Source: Ketobacter sp963922875 | Lineage (GTDB): Bacteria > Pseudomonadota > Gammaproteobacteria > Pseudomonadales > Ketobacteraceae | Length of the DNA: 64,000 bases | Reading direction: 5' to 3' | Assembly: GCA_963922875.1 (NCBI GenBank) | Contig: CAWUJH010000002.1 | Coordinates: 558,001-622,000, forward strand | In this document: piece after piece, positions 1 to 7,989 of the stretch | How the letters are laid out: each line of letters begins with the position of its first letter | Numbering within the stretch: the first letter of the stretch is position 1 | Notes under the pieces: generated by a model | The model's database searches: none | Told to the model about the DNA's origin: nothing | Seen by the model: only the letters and a program-made list of their open reading frames with translations | Position numbers and translations under genes: made by a program

Positions 1-2621
1 TTCAGGTACTATTGTCGCCTGAAAAATTGTCCGCTCATGGTATTGCGATTGATGAGTTACGGCGGGCCTTACAAGGCAGCCATGCGGTCACACATGCTGG
101 AGATGTGGTGAATCACGACCAATCCATTTCCGTGCAGGCGGGAGCTTTTTTCTCACGGCCTGAAGATCTTGGCTCTCTGGTTGTTGGCTTACATAACAAT
201 CGCCCCGTGTATCTAAGTGCCGTGGCCGATATTGTCTTTGGTGCGCCTGAAAATAGCCAGTATGTGTGGTATGCGCGCAGCAGCGATCAGCTTACCGCAC
301 CGGCCGTCACTGTGGAGATCAGCAAAAAGCCGGGTGAAAACGCCGTTGATATAGCCGACCAAGTGATTCAGCGTATTGAATTGTTGAAGGGCGTGGTTAT
401 TCCGCAGGGCGTGGAGGTCAGTGTTACCCGCAATTACGGCGAGACAGCCAACGATAAAGCGAACAAGTTAATTCAAAAACTAATTTTTGCCAGTTTGTCA
501 GTGATTGTGCTGGTGGCCTTAACTATGGGGTTGAGGGAAGCTATTGTAGTGGGTGCCGCTGTGGTACTTACTTTGGCCATTACTCTGTTCGCCTCTTGGG
601 CCTATGGCTTTACCTTGAATCGCGTATCCCTGTTTGCGTTGATTTTTTCGATCGGTATATTGGTGGATGATGCCATCGTCATTGTTGAGAACATTCATCG
701 CCATATGAGTATGGGCGGTAAAAAATTACTGGAAGTGATCCCCAGTGCGGTGGCTGAAGTTGGCGGCCCGACGATACTGGCCACCTTTACAGTGATTGCG
801 GCTTTATTGCCCATGGCTTTTGTTAGCGGGTTGATGGGGCCCTACATGAGTCCAATACCCATTAATGCTTCAATGGGTATGTTTATTTCCCTGGTGGTGG
901 CGTTTACTTTTACCCCTTGGCTAACCCATCGTTTATTGACACATCACGATACTGACGACCTAGCTCCCGGAAAAGCGCAGTCTGAGCAGGGAAGGGCCGA
1001 CAAACTAACTCAGGCCACCCACAATTTTTTTGCAAAACTAATGCAACCTTTTCTGGGTGCCAATAAGCGCCGCAATCGCTATGGGTTGATTGCAGGGCTT
1101 TTGATCTTGATCCTATTAGCCTGCTCACTGACTGTATTCAAACTGGTGGTTTTAAAAATGCTGCCGTTTGACAACAAAAGCGAATTTAAAATCGTGGTAG
1201 ATTTACCTGAGGGCAGCTCCTTAGAACGAACCAATGCAGTACTGTCCGAGCTTGCCAACTACTTGTTAAGCGTTGAGGAAGTTACGGATCTGCAGGTCTA
1301 CGCCGGGTCTGCGTCGCCCATTGGGTTTAATGGATTAGTGCGCCAATATTATTTAAGGCAGGCGGCGAATCTAGGTGATATCCAGGTTAATTTACTCGAC
1401 AAGCATTCGCGTGATCGCACCAGTCACGAGATTGCGCGAGCCGTTCGGGCGCAACTCGCTGCCATTGGTGAGCGTTACCAGGCGGCAGTCAAAATTGTTG
1501 AAGTACCCCCTGGGCCGCCAGTATTCGCACCGCTGGTGGCTGAAGTTTATGGGCCTGATTATCCGGGCCAGATTGAGGTTGCGCGGAAATTACGAGCACA
1601 ATTCGCTGCAACGAATGATGTTGTGGATATAGATGACAGCATTGATGCGGCCGCACCACGCTATATAGTCAATGTGGATCGTGAACGGGCCGCACATTTA
1701 GGTATTGTTCAACAACAAGTAACCGATGCTCTAGCTGTGGGCTTAGACGGCGAAAATGTGGCTTATTTGCACACTGGACATGCAAAATATCCTGTACCGA
1801 TTCAACTTAATTTTAGTCCTGCAACCAAGGCCAAAATTGATGACTTACTGCAAATTAAAGTCCGTAGCCAGAGCGGAGTATTAATTCCTCTGGCGGCATT
1901 CACAACAGTTGAGTTGTCCACATGGCAGCAGACGATCTATCACAAGGATCTATTACCTGTGGTTTATGTTACAGGTGATGTTGCTGGTGCGGTAGACAGT
2001 CCTCTGTATGGGATGTTCGATTTGGTGGGTCAGCTTGGTGATTCGATTCAGCAGTATTTCATCAAGCAGCCAGATACACCTTTCGCCTACAGCATCAAAT
2101 GGGATGGTGAATGGCAAATCACCTATGAGACCTTTCGCGATATGGGTGCCGCCTACGGCGTAGGATTAGTGTTGATTTTTATGTTGGTAGTGAGTCAGTT
2201 CCACTCGTATTTGGTTCCGCTCATTATTATGGCGCCAATCCCGTTAACACTGATTGGTATTCTGCCGGGACACGCATTGCTAGGTGCCCAGTTCACAGCA
2301 ACCTCCATGATTGGCATGATCGCCCTTGCGGGCATTTTGGTGCGCAATTCAATATTGTTGGTGGACTTTATTAATCAGGCGGTGAGTTCCGGTGTGCCCT
2401 TGGAAGACGCTATTGTGGATTCGGCCGCAGTGCGGGCAAAACCTATAATTTTGACAGCGATAGCAGCGATGCTCGGCGCGTTTTTTATTCTTGATGATCC
2501 TATTTTTAACGGCCTTGCCGTTAGTTTGATTTTCGGTATTTTGGTGTCAACGGTTTTGACGTTACTTGTTATCCCTTTGTTGTACTATGGGTGGATGCGA
2601 CGCAAATATCAAAGAGGTTAA
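1..2621 (+). CDS. RND efflux transporter permease, 5' end cut by window
   Basis: Inner-membrane proton-driven efflux pump subunit of the AcrB/HAE-HME superfamily. The frame is already open at base 3 and the first possible start (TTG at 12) lies inside the periplasmic porter domain, so about 190 N-terminal residues are missing compared with AcrB (about 1050). Transmembrane segment 4 with the proton-relay Asp pair is visible (GILVDDAIVIVEN, Asp pair near residues 219-220 counted from base 12). A second periplasmic half follows, then the last bundle of TM helices (near MIGMIALAGILVRNSI). The periplasmic adaptor gene would be expected upstream, outside the window. Substrate cannot be told; the sequence resembles drug/solvent pumps as much as metal pumps. 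The family is certain, the substrate is not. Confidence 0.93.
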   Translation, partial: QVLLSPEKLSAHGIAIDELRRALQGSHAVTHAGDVVNHDQSISVQAGAFFSRPEDLGSLVVGLHNNRPVYLSAVADIVFGAPENSQYVWYARSSDQLTAPAVTVEISKKPGENAVDIADQVIQRIELLKGVVIPQGVEVSVTRNYGETANDKANKLIQKLIFASLSVIVLVALTMGLREAIVVGAAVVLTLAITLFASWAYGFTLNRVSLFALIFSIGILVDDAIVIVENIHRHMSMGGKKLLEVIPSAVAEVGGPTILATFTVIAALLPMAFVSGLMGPYMSPIPINASMGMFISLVVAFTFTPWLTHRLLTHHDTDDLAPGKAQSEQGRADKLTQATHNFFAKLMQPFLGANKRRNRYGLIAGLLILILLACSLTVFKLVVLKMLPFDNKSEFKIVVDLPEGSSLERTNAVLSELANYLLSVEEVTDLQVYAGSASPIGFNGLVRQYYLRQAANLGDIQVNLLDKHSRDRTSHEIARAVRAQLAAIGERYQAAVKIVEVPPGPPVFAPLVAEVYGPDYPGQIEVARKLRAQFAATNDVVDIDDSIDAAAPRYIVNVDRERAAHLGIVQQQVTDALAVGLDGENVAYLHTGHAKYPVPIQLNFSPATKAKIDDLLQIKVRSQSGVLIPLAAFTTVELSTWQQTIYHKDLLPVVYVTGDVAGAVDSPLYGMFDLVGQLGDSIQQYFIKQPDTPFAYSIKWDGEWQITYETFRDMGAAYGVGLVLIFMLVVSQFHSYLVPLIIMAPIPLTLIGILPGHALLGAQFTATSMIGMIALAGILVRNSILLVDFINQAVSSGVPLEDAIVDSAAVRAKPIILTAIAAMLGAFFILDDPIFNGLAVSLIFGILVSTVLTLLVIPLLYYGWMRRKYQRG

Positions 2622-2771
2622 TTTGCCAGCGCATATCAAGCGTATCGTATAGAGAGTGCTACATTCCTGGCGATTTTTGTTGCCTGGTCTGCTAGCTATT
2701 TACTAGTAAGCCAAACAGTGCATCTTTATCTACTCTGGACACTAGTCGTTGCCGAATTGATACTCGCTTAA
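2622..2771 (+). other. Open hydrophobic frame directly after the RND stop codon
   Basis: Immediately behind the TAA of the RND gene the same frame stays open for 49 codons and encodes a strongly hydrophobic peptide (for example FLAIFVAWSASYLLVSQ then LYLLWTLVVAELILA). It has no ATG, GTG or TTG start. It could be a decayed small membrane-protein gene, distantly like the DUF2892 proteins that can neighbour efflux genes, or chance. The rest of the gap to pstS (2772-3055) holds the Pho-box-like promoter and otherwise nothing I recognise. Confidence 0.3.
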
Positions 2772-2923
2772 AACGAGCTTACGCCTCCATATAATACTCG
2801 ATAATAAGCTTCTATAAATGACAGATCTTGTGTTGAAGTAGAGGCATGGCTTTAACCGTTTTAGAATTTATTGGGTATACAAATAATTGTTAAATGAATA
2901 TGTTCTGAGCGTTACTTAGTCCT

Positions 2924-2957
2924 GTGTCACTAAATTGACATAATTGCATAATAGACT
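2924..2957 (+). promoter_or_regulatory. Candidate PhoB box and promoter for pstS
   Basis: Two 7-bp direct repeats, GTGTCAC (2924-2930) and TTGACAT (2935-2941), are separated by 4 bp. Each matches the CTGTCAT Pho-box unit at 5 of 7 positions and they have the canonical 11-bp periodicity. A -10-like TAGACT starts at 2952, 10 bp after the second repeat, the arrangement seen at PhoB-activated promoters. The position about 100 bp upstream of pstS fits phosphate-starvation control. phoB and phoR are not in the window. Confidence 0.5.
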
Positions 2958-3055
2958 TTGGAGATAATTAGTTTATTTATTGCACTATTCGGTGCTATCA
3001 AATTAAGACTCTCTTCGGCCCTCGCCGAATTTTCACAAAGATCTAGGAGTTCCCT

Positions 3056-4108
3056 GTGACTAAAAAAATAATCGGTTCAACTTTGTGTGCGCTTTTGCTT
3101 TCGACAGTGGGCGTATTCGCCCATGCTGAAGAGGTGCGCCTGCAAGGCTCTGGAGCCAGTTTCCCTTTCCCTATCTATTCCCAGTGGTTTCGTGATTTCA
3201 GTAAGGCCAATGATGACGTTCGTGTTGACTACCAGTCCAAAGGTAGTGGTGCCGGTATCCGTGACTTTATTAACGAAGTAGTGGACTTTGCGGGTAGTGA
3301 TGCGGCAATGAATGATGAAGAAATCGCTGAGGCTAAAAAAGGTGTAGTGTTGCTGCCGATTACTGCAGGAGAAATCGTTATTACTTATAATCTTCCGGGT
3401 GTTAAGGAACTTAAATTGCCGCGGAAAGTATATCCATTGATTTTTACCGGTGAGATTTCCAAATGGAATGATCCATTAATTGCTAAGGCCAATCCAGGTG
3501 TTAAATTGCCGGACAAAAAAATAACTGTCGTTGTGCGTTCTGACTCATCAGGCACGACTTACGTATTCACTGGCCATCTAGCCAAGATTAACGCGTCTTT
3601 TGCGGATAAAATTGGTCAAGGAAAATCACCTCAGTGGCCCGGCGAAACCCGCTTCGTAAAAGCACCGAAAAACGATGGGATAACTGCCACTGTAAAACAA
3701 ACGCCAGGCTCCATAGGTTATATCGAATATGGCTATGCCAAGCTCACTGGAGCACCCAGTGCAATGTTAGAAAACTATTCCGGTAACTTCGTGAAACCTG
3801 ACGAAACATCTGGATCTGCTGCTCTCGCCAGTGCTGAGTTTCCTGATAGCTCTCTGCCAGGTAACAGTGAGGTTCCTGATCTGCGAGCTTGGGTATTTGA
3901 TCCCAAGGGCACAGACGCTTATCCCATTGCTTCTTTCACTTGGCTGTTATTTCCCAAGGATATGCCAGACGAGAAAGCCAAGGCAGCTCGTGAGCTTGTC
4001 GAATACTGCCTGACTGAAGGTCAGAAAACTGCGAGTTCACTGGGTTACGTGCCGTTACCCGAAAACGTTATTGAAACTGTGCGCAAAGCGGCGCAACTGA
4101 TTAAATAA
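3056..4108 (+). CDS. pstS: Phosphate ABC transporter substrate-binding protein PstS
   Basis: Periplasmic binding protein that captures inorganic phosphate for the PstCAB importer. The GTG start at 3056 has AGGAG at 3045-3049. An N-terminal signal peptide ends near residue 24 (VFAHA/EE). Family phosphate-contact motifs are present: GSGASFPFPIY near residues 31-41 and the SDSSGTTYVF loop near residue 160. The length of 350 residues is normal. It is the first gene of pstSCAB and lies behind a Pho-box-like promoter; a hairpin after its stop codon may hold pstS mRNA at a higher level than the membrane genes. Identification is secure. Confidence 0.97.
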   Translation: MTKKIIGSTLCALLLSTVGVFAHAEEVRLQGSGASFPFPIYSQWFRDFSKANDDVRVDYQSKGSGAGIRDFINEVVDFAGSDAAMNDEEIAEAKKGVVLLPITAGEIVITYNLPGVKELKLPRKVYPLIFTGEISKWNDPLIAKANPGVKLPDKKITVVVRSDSSGTTYVFTGHLAKINASFADKIGQGKSPQWPGETRFVKAPKNDGITATVKQTPGSIGYIEYGYAKLTGAPSAMLENYSGNFVKPDETSGSAALASAEFPDSSLPGNSEVPDLRAWVFDPKGTDAYPIASFTWLLFPKDMPDEKAKAARELVEYCLTEGQKTASSLGYVPLPENVIETVRKAAQLIK

Positions 4109-4119
4109 ACTAAAACCCC

Positions 4120-4159
4120 CGGACTGCAATGATCGCCCTGCAGCGGTTTTTGTAGTCCG
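4120..4159 (+). promoter_or_regulatory. Intercistronic stem-loop between pstS and pstC
   Basis: CGGACTGCA (4120-4128) pairs with TGTAGTCCG (4151-4159), 9 bp with one G-T pair, enclosing a 22-nt loop. There is no T-tract after it, so it is more likely an mRNA-stabilising or attenuating element than a full terminator. Similar hairpins after binding-protein genes are common in ABC operons. Confidence 0.5.
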
Positions 4160-4179
4160 CATAGCGTTGTATATTGATC

Positions 4180-5157
4180 ATGACTGTTAACCCTTTTAAT
4201 CCCAGCGATACCACTGATTCCGTATGTTGCCAGCCTACCGCTAAGGAATACACTTTCGATTCCGTATTTCGAGCAATCTGTTATAGCGCTGCACTGGCAA
4301 TTATTGTTCTTTTGATTTATATCGTGCTTGAGATCGGTATCAAAGCCGTGCCGTCTTTTCAAGAGTTCGGCTTCGGGTTTATCACCGGTACAACCTGGGA
4401 TGCAGTGGCTCAGGAATTCGGCGTGCTTCCCGAAATTTGGGGTACCTTGTACAGTGCTTTGCTGGCACTGGTATTAGGCGGGGTTCTGGGTGTTTCGATT
4501 GCGATCTTTCTCACTCAGGATTTTATTCCGGCAAAGATTGCCGTGGTTTTTCGAACCATGGTTGAGTTATTAGCGGCGATTCCATCGGTGGTTTACGGAC
4601 TCTGGGGCATTTACGTGCTGATTCCCCTGTTAAGACCCATGTCTGTATGGCTCAATGAACATTTTGGTTATATTCCGTTTTTCGGCACTGAACTGAATGG
4701 ACCCGGTATGGCGCCAGCCGCTTTAGTGCTGGCTATTATGATTTTACCCACAGTTGCAGCGATTTCCGTGGATGCTTTGCGTCGGATTCCCTACAAGTTG
4801 AGAGAAGCCGTTTATGGTATGGGAACGACTCGCTGGGAAGCCATATTGAAAGTTATTTTACCCACGGCGTCCTCTGGAATATTAGCCGCATTGGTGCTTG
4901 CCTTTGGGCGCGCATTGGGCGAAACAATGGCTTTGGCCATGCTTATCGGTAACAGTAACCAAATTAATTTATCGCTATTCGCACCGGCAAACACCCTGGC
5001 ATCCCTGTTGGCATCTTCCTTTCCTGAAGCGGACAACATGGAGGTTCAGGCGCTGATGTATGCGGCCATGGTGTTGTTGGCTATTACCTTCCTGGTAAAT
5101 GTGCTCGGCTATCGAATTCAACAGTTCACTATGCGTAAATTCGAGGGCAAACCATGA
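4180..5157 (+). CDS. pstC: Phosphate ABC transporter permease PstC
   Basis: Inner-membrane permease that forms the phosphate channel with PstA. I chose ATG 4180 over a TTG six bases upstream. Several TM helices are visible and the BPD_transp_1 cytoplasmic loop that contacts PstB is recognisable (EAVYGMGTTRWEAILKVILP, near residue 210). The length of about 325 residues is usual. Its last four bases overlap the pstA start (ATGA), which indicates translational coupling. Confidence 0.95.
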   Translation: MTVNPFNPSDTTDSVCCQPTAKEYTFDSVFRAICYSAALAIIVLLIYIVLEIGIKAVPSFQEFGFGFITGTTWDAVAQEFGVLPEIWGTLYSALLALVLGGVLGVSIAIFLTQDFIPAKIAVVFRTMVELLAAIPSVVYGLWGIYVLIPLLRPMSVWLNEHFGYIPFFGTELNGPGMAPAALVLAIMILPTVAAISVDALRRIPYKLREAVYGMGTTRWEAILKVILPTASSGILAALVLAFGRALGETMALAMLIGNSNQINLSLFAPANTLASLLASSFPEADNMEVQALMYAAMVLLAITFLVNVLGYRIQQFTMRKFEGKP

Positions 5158-6029
5158 CGAATATTAGTGTCCCCAAAAACGCCCCTCAGCTTCAAAAGCA
5201 GTGGTTTGAGCGGCGGGCGCTATTCAATACTGTGTTAACTGGTTTGGTATGGTTTGCGGCTTTGCTGGGCAGTATTCCCTTATTATCGGTAATCTTTATG
5301 CTGGTGATGGAAGGTGGTTCTCGCTTGGGATGGGAAACGTTGACTGCACTACCACCAGCAGGATTTGATCAGGGTGGTGGTTTCGGAAATGCGATTCTTG
5401 GCACCCTGACTATGGTTGCTATTGCCAGCGCTATCAGCATACCTTTAGGGTTACTGGCAGCGATTTTTATCGGTGTGTTGTACCCCCATAGCACGACCGC
5501 CAGTGCTGCGCGCTTTGTGGCTAAAACACTGACCGGCTTTCCCTCTATCTTAGCGGGTGTGTTCACCTACGCGGTACTAGTAGTAACCACTGGGTATTCA
5601 GCATTAGCTGGTGGCATAGCCTTAGCGGTGTTGATGTTACCTACAGTTGTGTTGGCGGCGGAGGAGGCCTTGCGCCAGGTCCCGAAAAAGATGTCAGATG
5701 CCGCTTATGGCATGGGCTGTACACGTTCTCAAGTGATTCTTAAAATTGTATTACCTACCGCGTTGCCAGGTGTTATGACGGGCATATTGCTTGCTATCGC
5801 AGGCGCGGCTGGTGAATCCGCACCACTACTTTTTACAGCACTATTTTCTAATTACTATATTTCAGACTTAATGGAGCCAACGGCTTCTCTATCGATATTA
5901 ATTTACAATTTTTCGGCCATGCCGTTTGAGAATCAAATCCAGCTAGCTTGGACTGCCTCACTGACATTGGTGCTGATTGTTTTAGTGTTCAATATCCTGG
6001 CGCGCTTAATCGGGCAACCCAAGATTTAA
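5154..6029 (+). CDS. pstA: Phosphate ABC transporter permease PstA
   Basis: Second permease subunit of the high-affinity phosphate importer. It starts inside the pstC stop region (ATGA overlap). Six or so TM helices are evident, with the EAA-type loop (DAAYGMGCTRSQVILKIVLP) that docks onto PstB and the GAAGESAPLLF stretch typical of PstA. The length of 291 residues is normal. pstB follows after 16 bp. Confidence 0.95.
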   Translation: MTNISVPKNAPQLQKQWFERRALFNTVLTGLVWFAALLGSIPLLSVIFMLVMEGGSRLGWETLTALPPAGFDQGGGFGNAILGTLTMVAIASAISIPLGLLAAIFIGVLYPHSTTASAARFVAKTLTGFPSILAGVFTYAVLVVTTGYSALAGGIALAVLMLPTVVLAAEEALRQVPKKMSDAAYGMGCTRSQVILKIVLPTALPGVMTGILLAIAGAAGESAPLLFTALFSNYYISDLMEPTASLSILIYNFSAMPFENQIQLAWTASLTLVLIVLVFNILARLIGQPKI

Positions 6030-6045
6030 CGACAAGAGGATCAAT

Positions 6046-6900
6046 ATGAATACCGCAACTATAACGCGAGAGTCGAAAACTCAATCGAATACATCAGCGC
6101 TTTGGGCTGAAACCATTAGCAACGCAAATGAAAATGTTATTGACTGTGCCGTTGATGAAATCTATTACGGAAATTTTCTGGCCGTGCGAAATAGTCATGT
6201 GCCGATCAAGAAGGGCGGTATCACCGGCTTTATCGGGCCATCTGGCTGTGGCAAGAGCACGGTTTTACGCTGCTTAAACCGCATGAATGATTTGATCCCC
6301 GGTTTCCAGATCAAAGGCAAAGTAACCTATCACGGCAGCGATATATACGCTAAAGGTGTAGACCCAGTGTTAGTGCGACGTTATATCGGTATGGTATTTC
6401 AGCAACCTAATCCTTTCTCTATGAGCATATTCGACAACGTTGCCTTTGGCTTGCGCCTGAACCATTTTAAGGGTGACATTGCGGAACGAGTACAGCTTGC
6501 TCTCGAAAGAGCCGCCTTGTGGACCGAAGTAAAAGACAAGTTACAAAACAGCGGTCTTTCTCTGTCCGGTGGTCAACAACAACGTTTGTGTATAGCGCGC
6601 GCCATTGCCACAGAACCTGACGTACTGCTGATGGATGAACCCTGTTCTGCGCTTGATCCCATTGCCACGCGACAAGTCGAAGAATTGATGCTTGAATTAA
6701 AGAAAAATTACACTGTTGCTTTGGTTACTCATAACATGCAACAGGCAACACGTGTCGCAGATTATACGGCTTTTTTTGGTGTTGATATCTCACAAAACGG
6801 CAGAACTGGACGTCTGGTGGAGATGGGATTAACTGAGCAGATTTTTAACAACCCACAACAGGACTTAACCAAACAATATGTGGCAGGGGAATTTAGCTAG
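6046..6900 (+). CDS. pstB: Phosphate ABC transporter ATP-binding protein PstB
   Basis: Cytoplasmic ATPase that powers PstSCA. Walker A GPSGCGKST lies near residues 64-72, the signature LSGGQQQR near 172 and Walker B VLLMDEP near 195; the H-loop is in LVTHNMQQ. The start has an AAGAGGA Shine-Dalgarno at 6033-6039. The N-terminal extension of about 35 residues before the ABC fold is longer than in E. coli PstB but common in marine gammaproteobacteria. The last 23 bases overlap the following Fic-like gene, so the two are very probably co-translated. Confidence 0.96.
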   Translation: MNTATITRESKTQSNTSALWAETISNANENVIDCAVDEIYYGNFLAVRNSHVPIKKGGITGFIGPSGCGKSTVLRCLNRMNDLIPGFQIKGKVTYHGSDIYAKGVDPVLVRRYIGMVFQQPNPFSMSIFDNVAFGLRLNHFKGDIAERVQLALERAALWTEVKDKLQNSGLSLSGGQQQRLCIARAIATEPDVLLMDEPCSALDPIATRQVEELMLELKKNYTVALVTHNMQQATRVADYTAFFGVDISQNGRTGRLVEMGLTEQIFNNPQQDLTKQYVAGEFS

Positions 6901-7570
6901 AAGTGAATCGCACGTAACGCGATTAAATTTAACGGCGATTGAATTATCGTTGCGCAATGTTCAAACTAAATTTAAAGAGATAAACAAGACCCTAAAAGAA
7001 CCACGCTCGCCAATGACTGACGAGGTACTGTCTAATATGTTGGCGGGTTATCGCTTTATCGACAATGCCCTTGCCGATGATTTACCCATATTGGAAATGG
7101 GCTACTCCGATAGCCTGCTAGAACTCAACAAAATCGTTCTCTTCGGCGAGAATAACAACAACCGACAACAACAAGCCAGCCAGGTTAAAGCTACCCAAGA
7201 TCACTTTTACCAACTATCGGCCCAAGGTGGAGTGGGGGAGTTGATTGAATGGCTGGCCTTGCATGAGCACAAAAATGTTTGGTGGATGGCCGCCGGGCTT
7301 TACATCCAGGTTATCAGCCAACCGCAACTTTTTATTGAGGGCAATCACCGCACCGGGGCGCTGATGATGAGCTATCTTCTCTGTAAGAATGGCAAACCTC
7401 CGTTCGTACTTTCGGTTGGCAACGCTCGTAGTCATTTTGAGCCTTCCAGCTTGGCAAAGGATGTGCACAAACATGGCTTTCGTTCTCTCATAATGATTCC
7501 TAAATTAAAAAAGCGCATGGCTCGAAATTTTAAGGAAAGCGCGGTGCCCCACTATATTAATCAGGTGTAA
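6878..7570 (+). CDS. Degenerate Fic-family protein at the end of the pst operon
   Basis: A 230-residue cytoplasmic protein with no signal peptide or TM helix. The centre carries a Fic-like active-site loop, QLFIEGNHRTGALMM (near residues 150-165). Canonical Fic is HxFx(D/E)GNxRxxR; here the catalytic His is Gln and the last Arg is Ala, while F, E, G, N and the first R remain. AMP transfer is therefore unlikely, although nucleotide or phosphate binding may persist. The N-terminal 60 residues are helical. The start overlaps pstB by 23 bp, and phoU, which usually follows pstB, is absent. A role in Pst or Pho signalling is inferred from position only. Confidence 0.7.
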   Translation: MWQGNLARSESHVTRLNLTAIELSLRNVQTKFKEINKTLKEPRSPMTDEVLSNMLAGYRFIDNALADDLPILEMGYSDSLLELNKIVLFGENNNNRQQQASQVKATQDHFYQLSAQGGVGELIEWLALHEHKNVWWMAAGLYIQVISQPQLFIEGNHRTGALMMSYLLCKNGKPPFVLSVGNARSHFEPSSLAKDVHKHGFRSLIMIPKLKKRMARNFKESAVPHYINQV

Positions 7571-7841
7571 TTACAGGTCACTTACTGCCTCTACAACCTG
7601 GTCTAGGATGGCTCAAACCCTCGCTATGGGGTTATAGGATCACATCACGTTTTCCATTTTTCCCCTTCTAATCCGTTAGCTAAGCTAAACTGGGTGTGGT
7701 GATTCTCAATAGAGGGACCTAACACAAGAATCCGAAATTGATGTAGCTGAATATTTGATCAACAACAGGGAAACCCAGCTGTTACCAACTCCTTAAGTTT
7801 GACTATTTGAGAGTTTGGGGTCTGGTGGCTTAGATTATTCC

Positions 7842-7856
7842 ATAGATATTATCTAT
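7842..7856 (+). promoter_or_regulatory. OxyR-like half operator upstream of katG
   Basis: ATAGATATTATCTAT fits the OxyR half-operator pattern ATAG-n-T-nnn-A-n-CTAT at every fixed position. The second half at the expected 7-bp spacing (from 7864) is poor. It lies about 120 bp upstream of katG, a classical OxyR target. The rest of 7571-7978 is a long intergenic stretch in which I see no further gene or clear terminator apart from the short reading frame at 7918. Confidence 0.55.
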
Positions 7857-7917
7857 CTAAGCCATTAAAAAAATAGTATTTACAAATCAAAGTCATTATC
7901 TTAGTTTGATAGGAGTC

Positions 7918-7989
7918 ATGAAAGCTAATCTGGATAAGCGGGAATCACTATCTGGAAAACGAAAAAAGGATGCGATAAATGAATACTGA
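7918..7989 (+). CDS. Possible 23-codon leader ORF overlapping katG start
   Basis: ATG at 7918 is preceded by AGGAG (7911-7915, tight 2-nt spacing) and opens a 23-codon, lysine-rich frame (MKANLDKRESLSGKRKK...) whose stop at 7987-7989 lies 9 bases inside katG in another frame. Such overlap could couple translation. The spacing is poor and there is no homologue I recognise, so chance is quite possible. Confidence 0.25.
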   Translation: MKANLDKRESLSGKRKKDAINEY

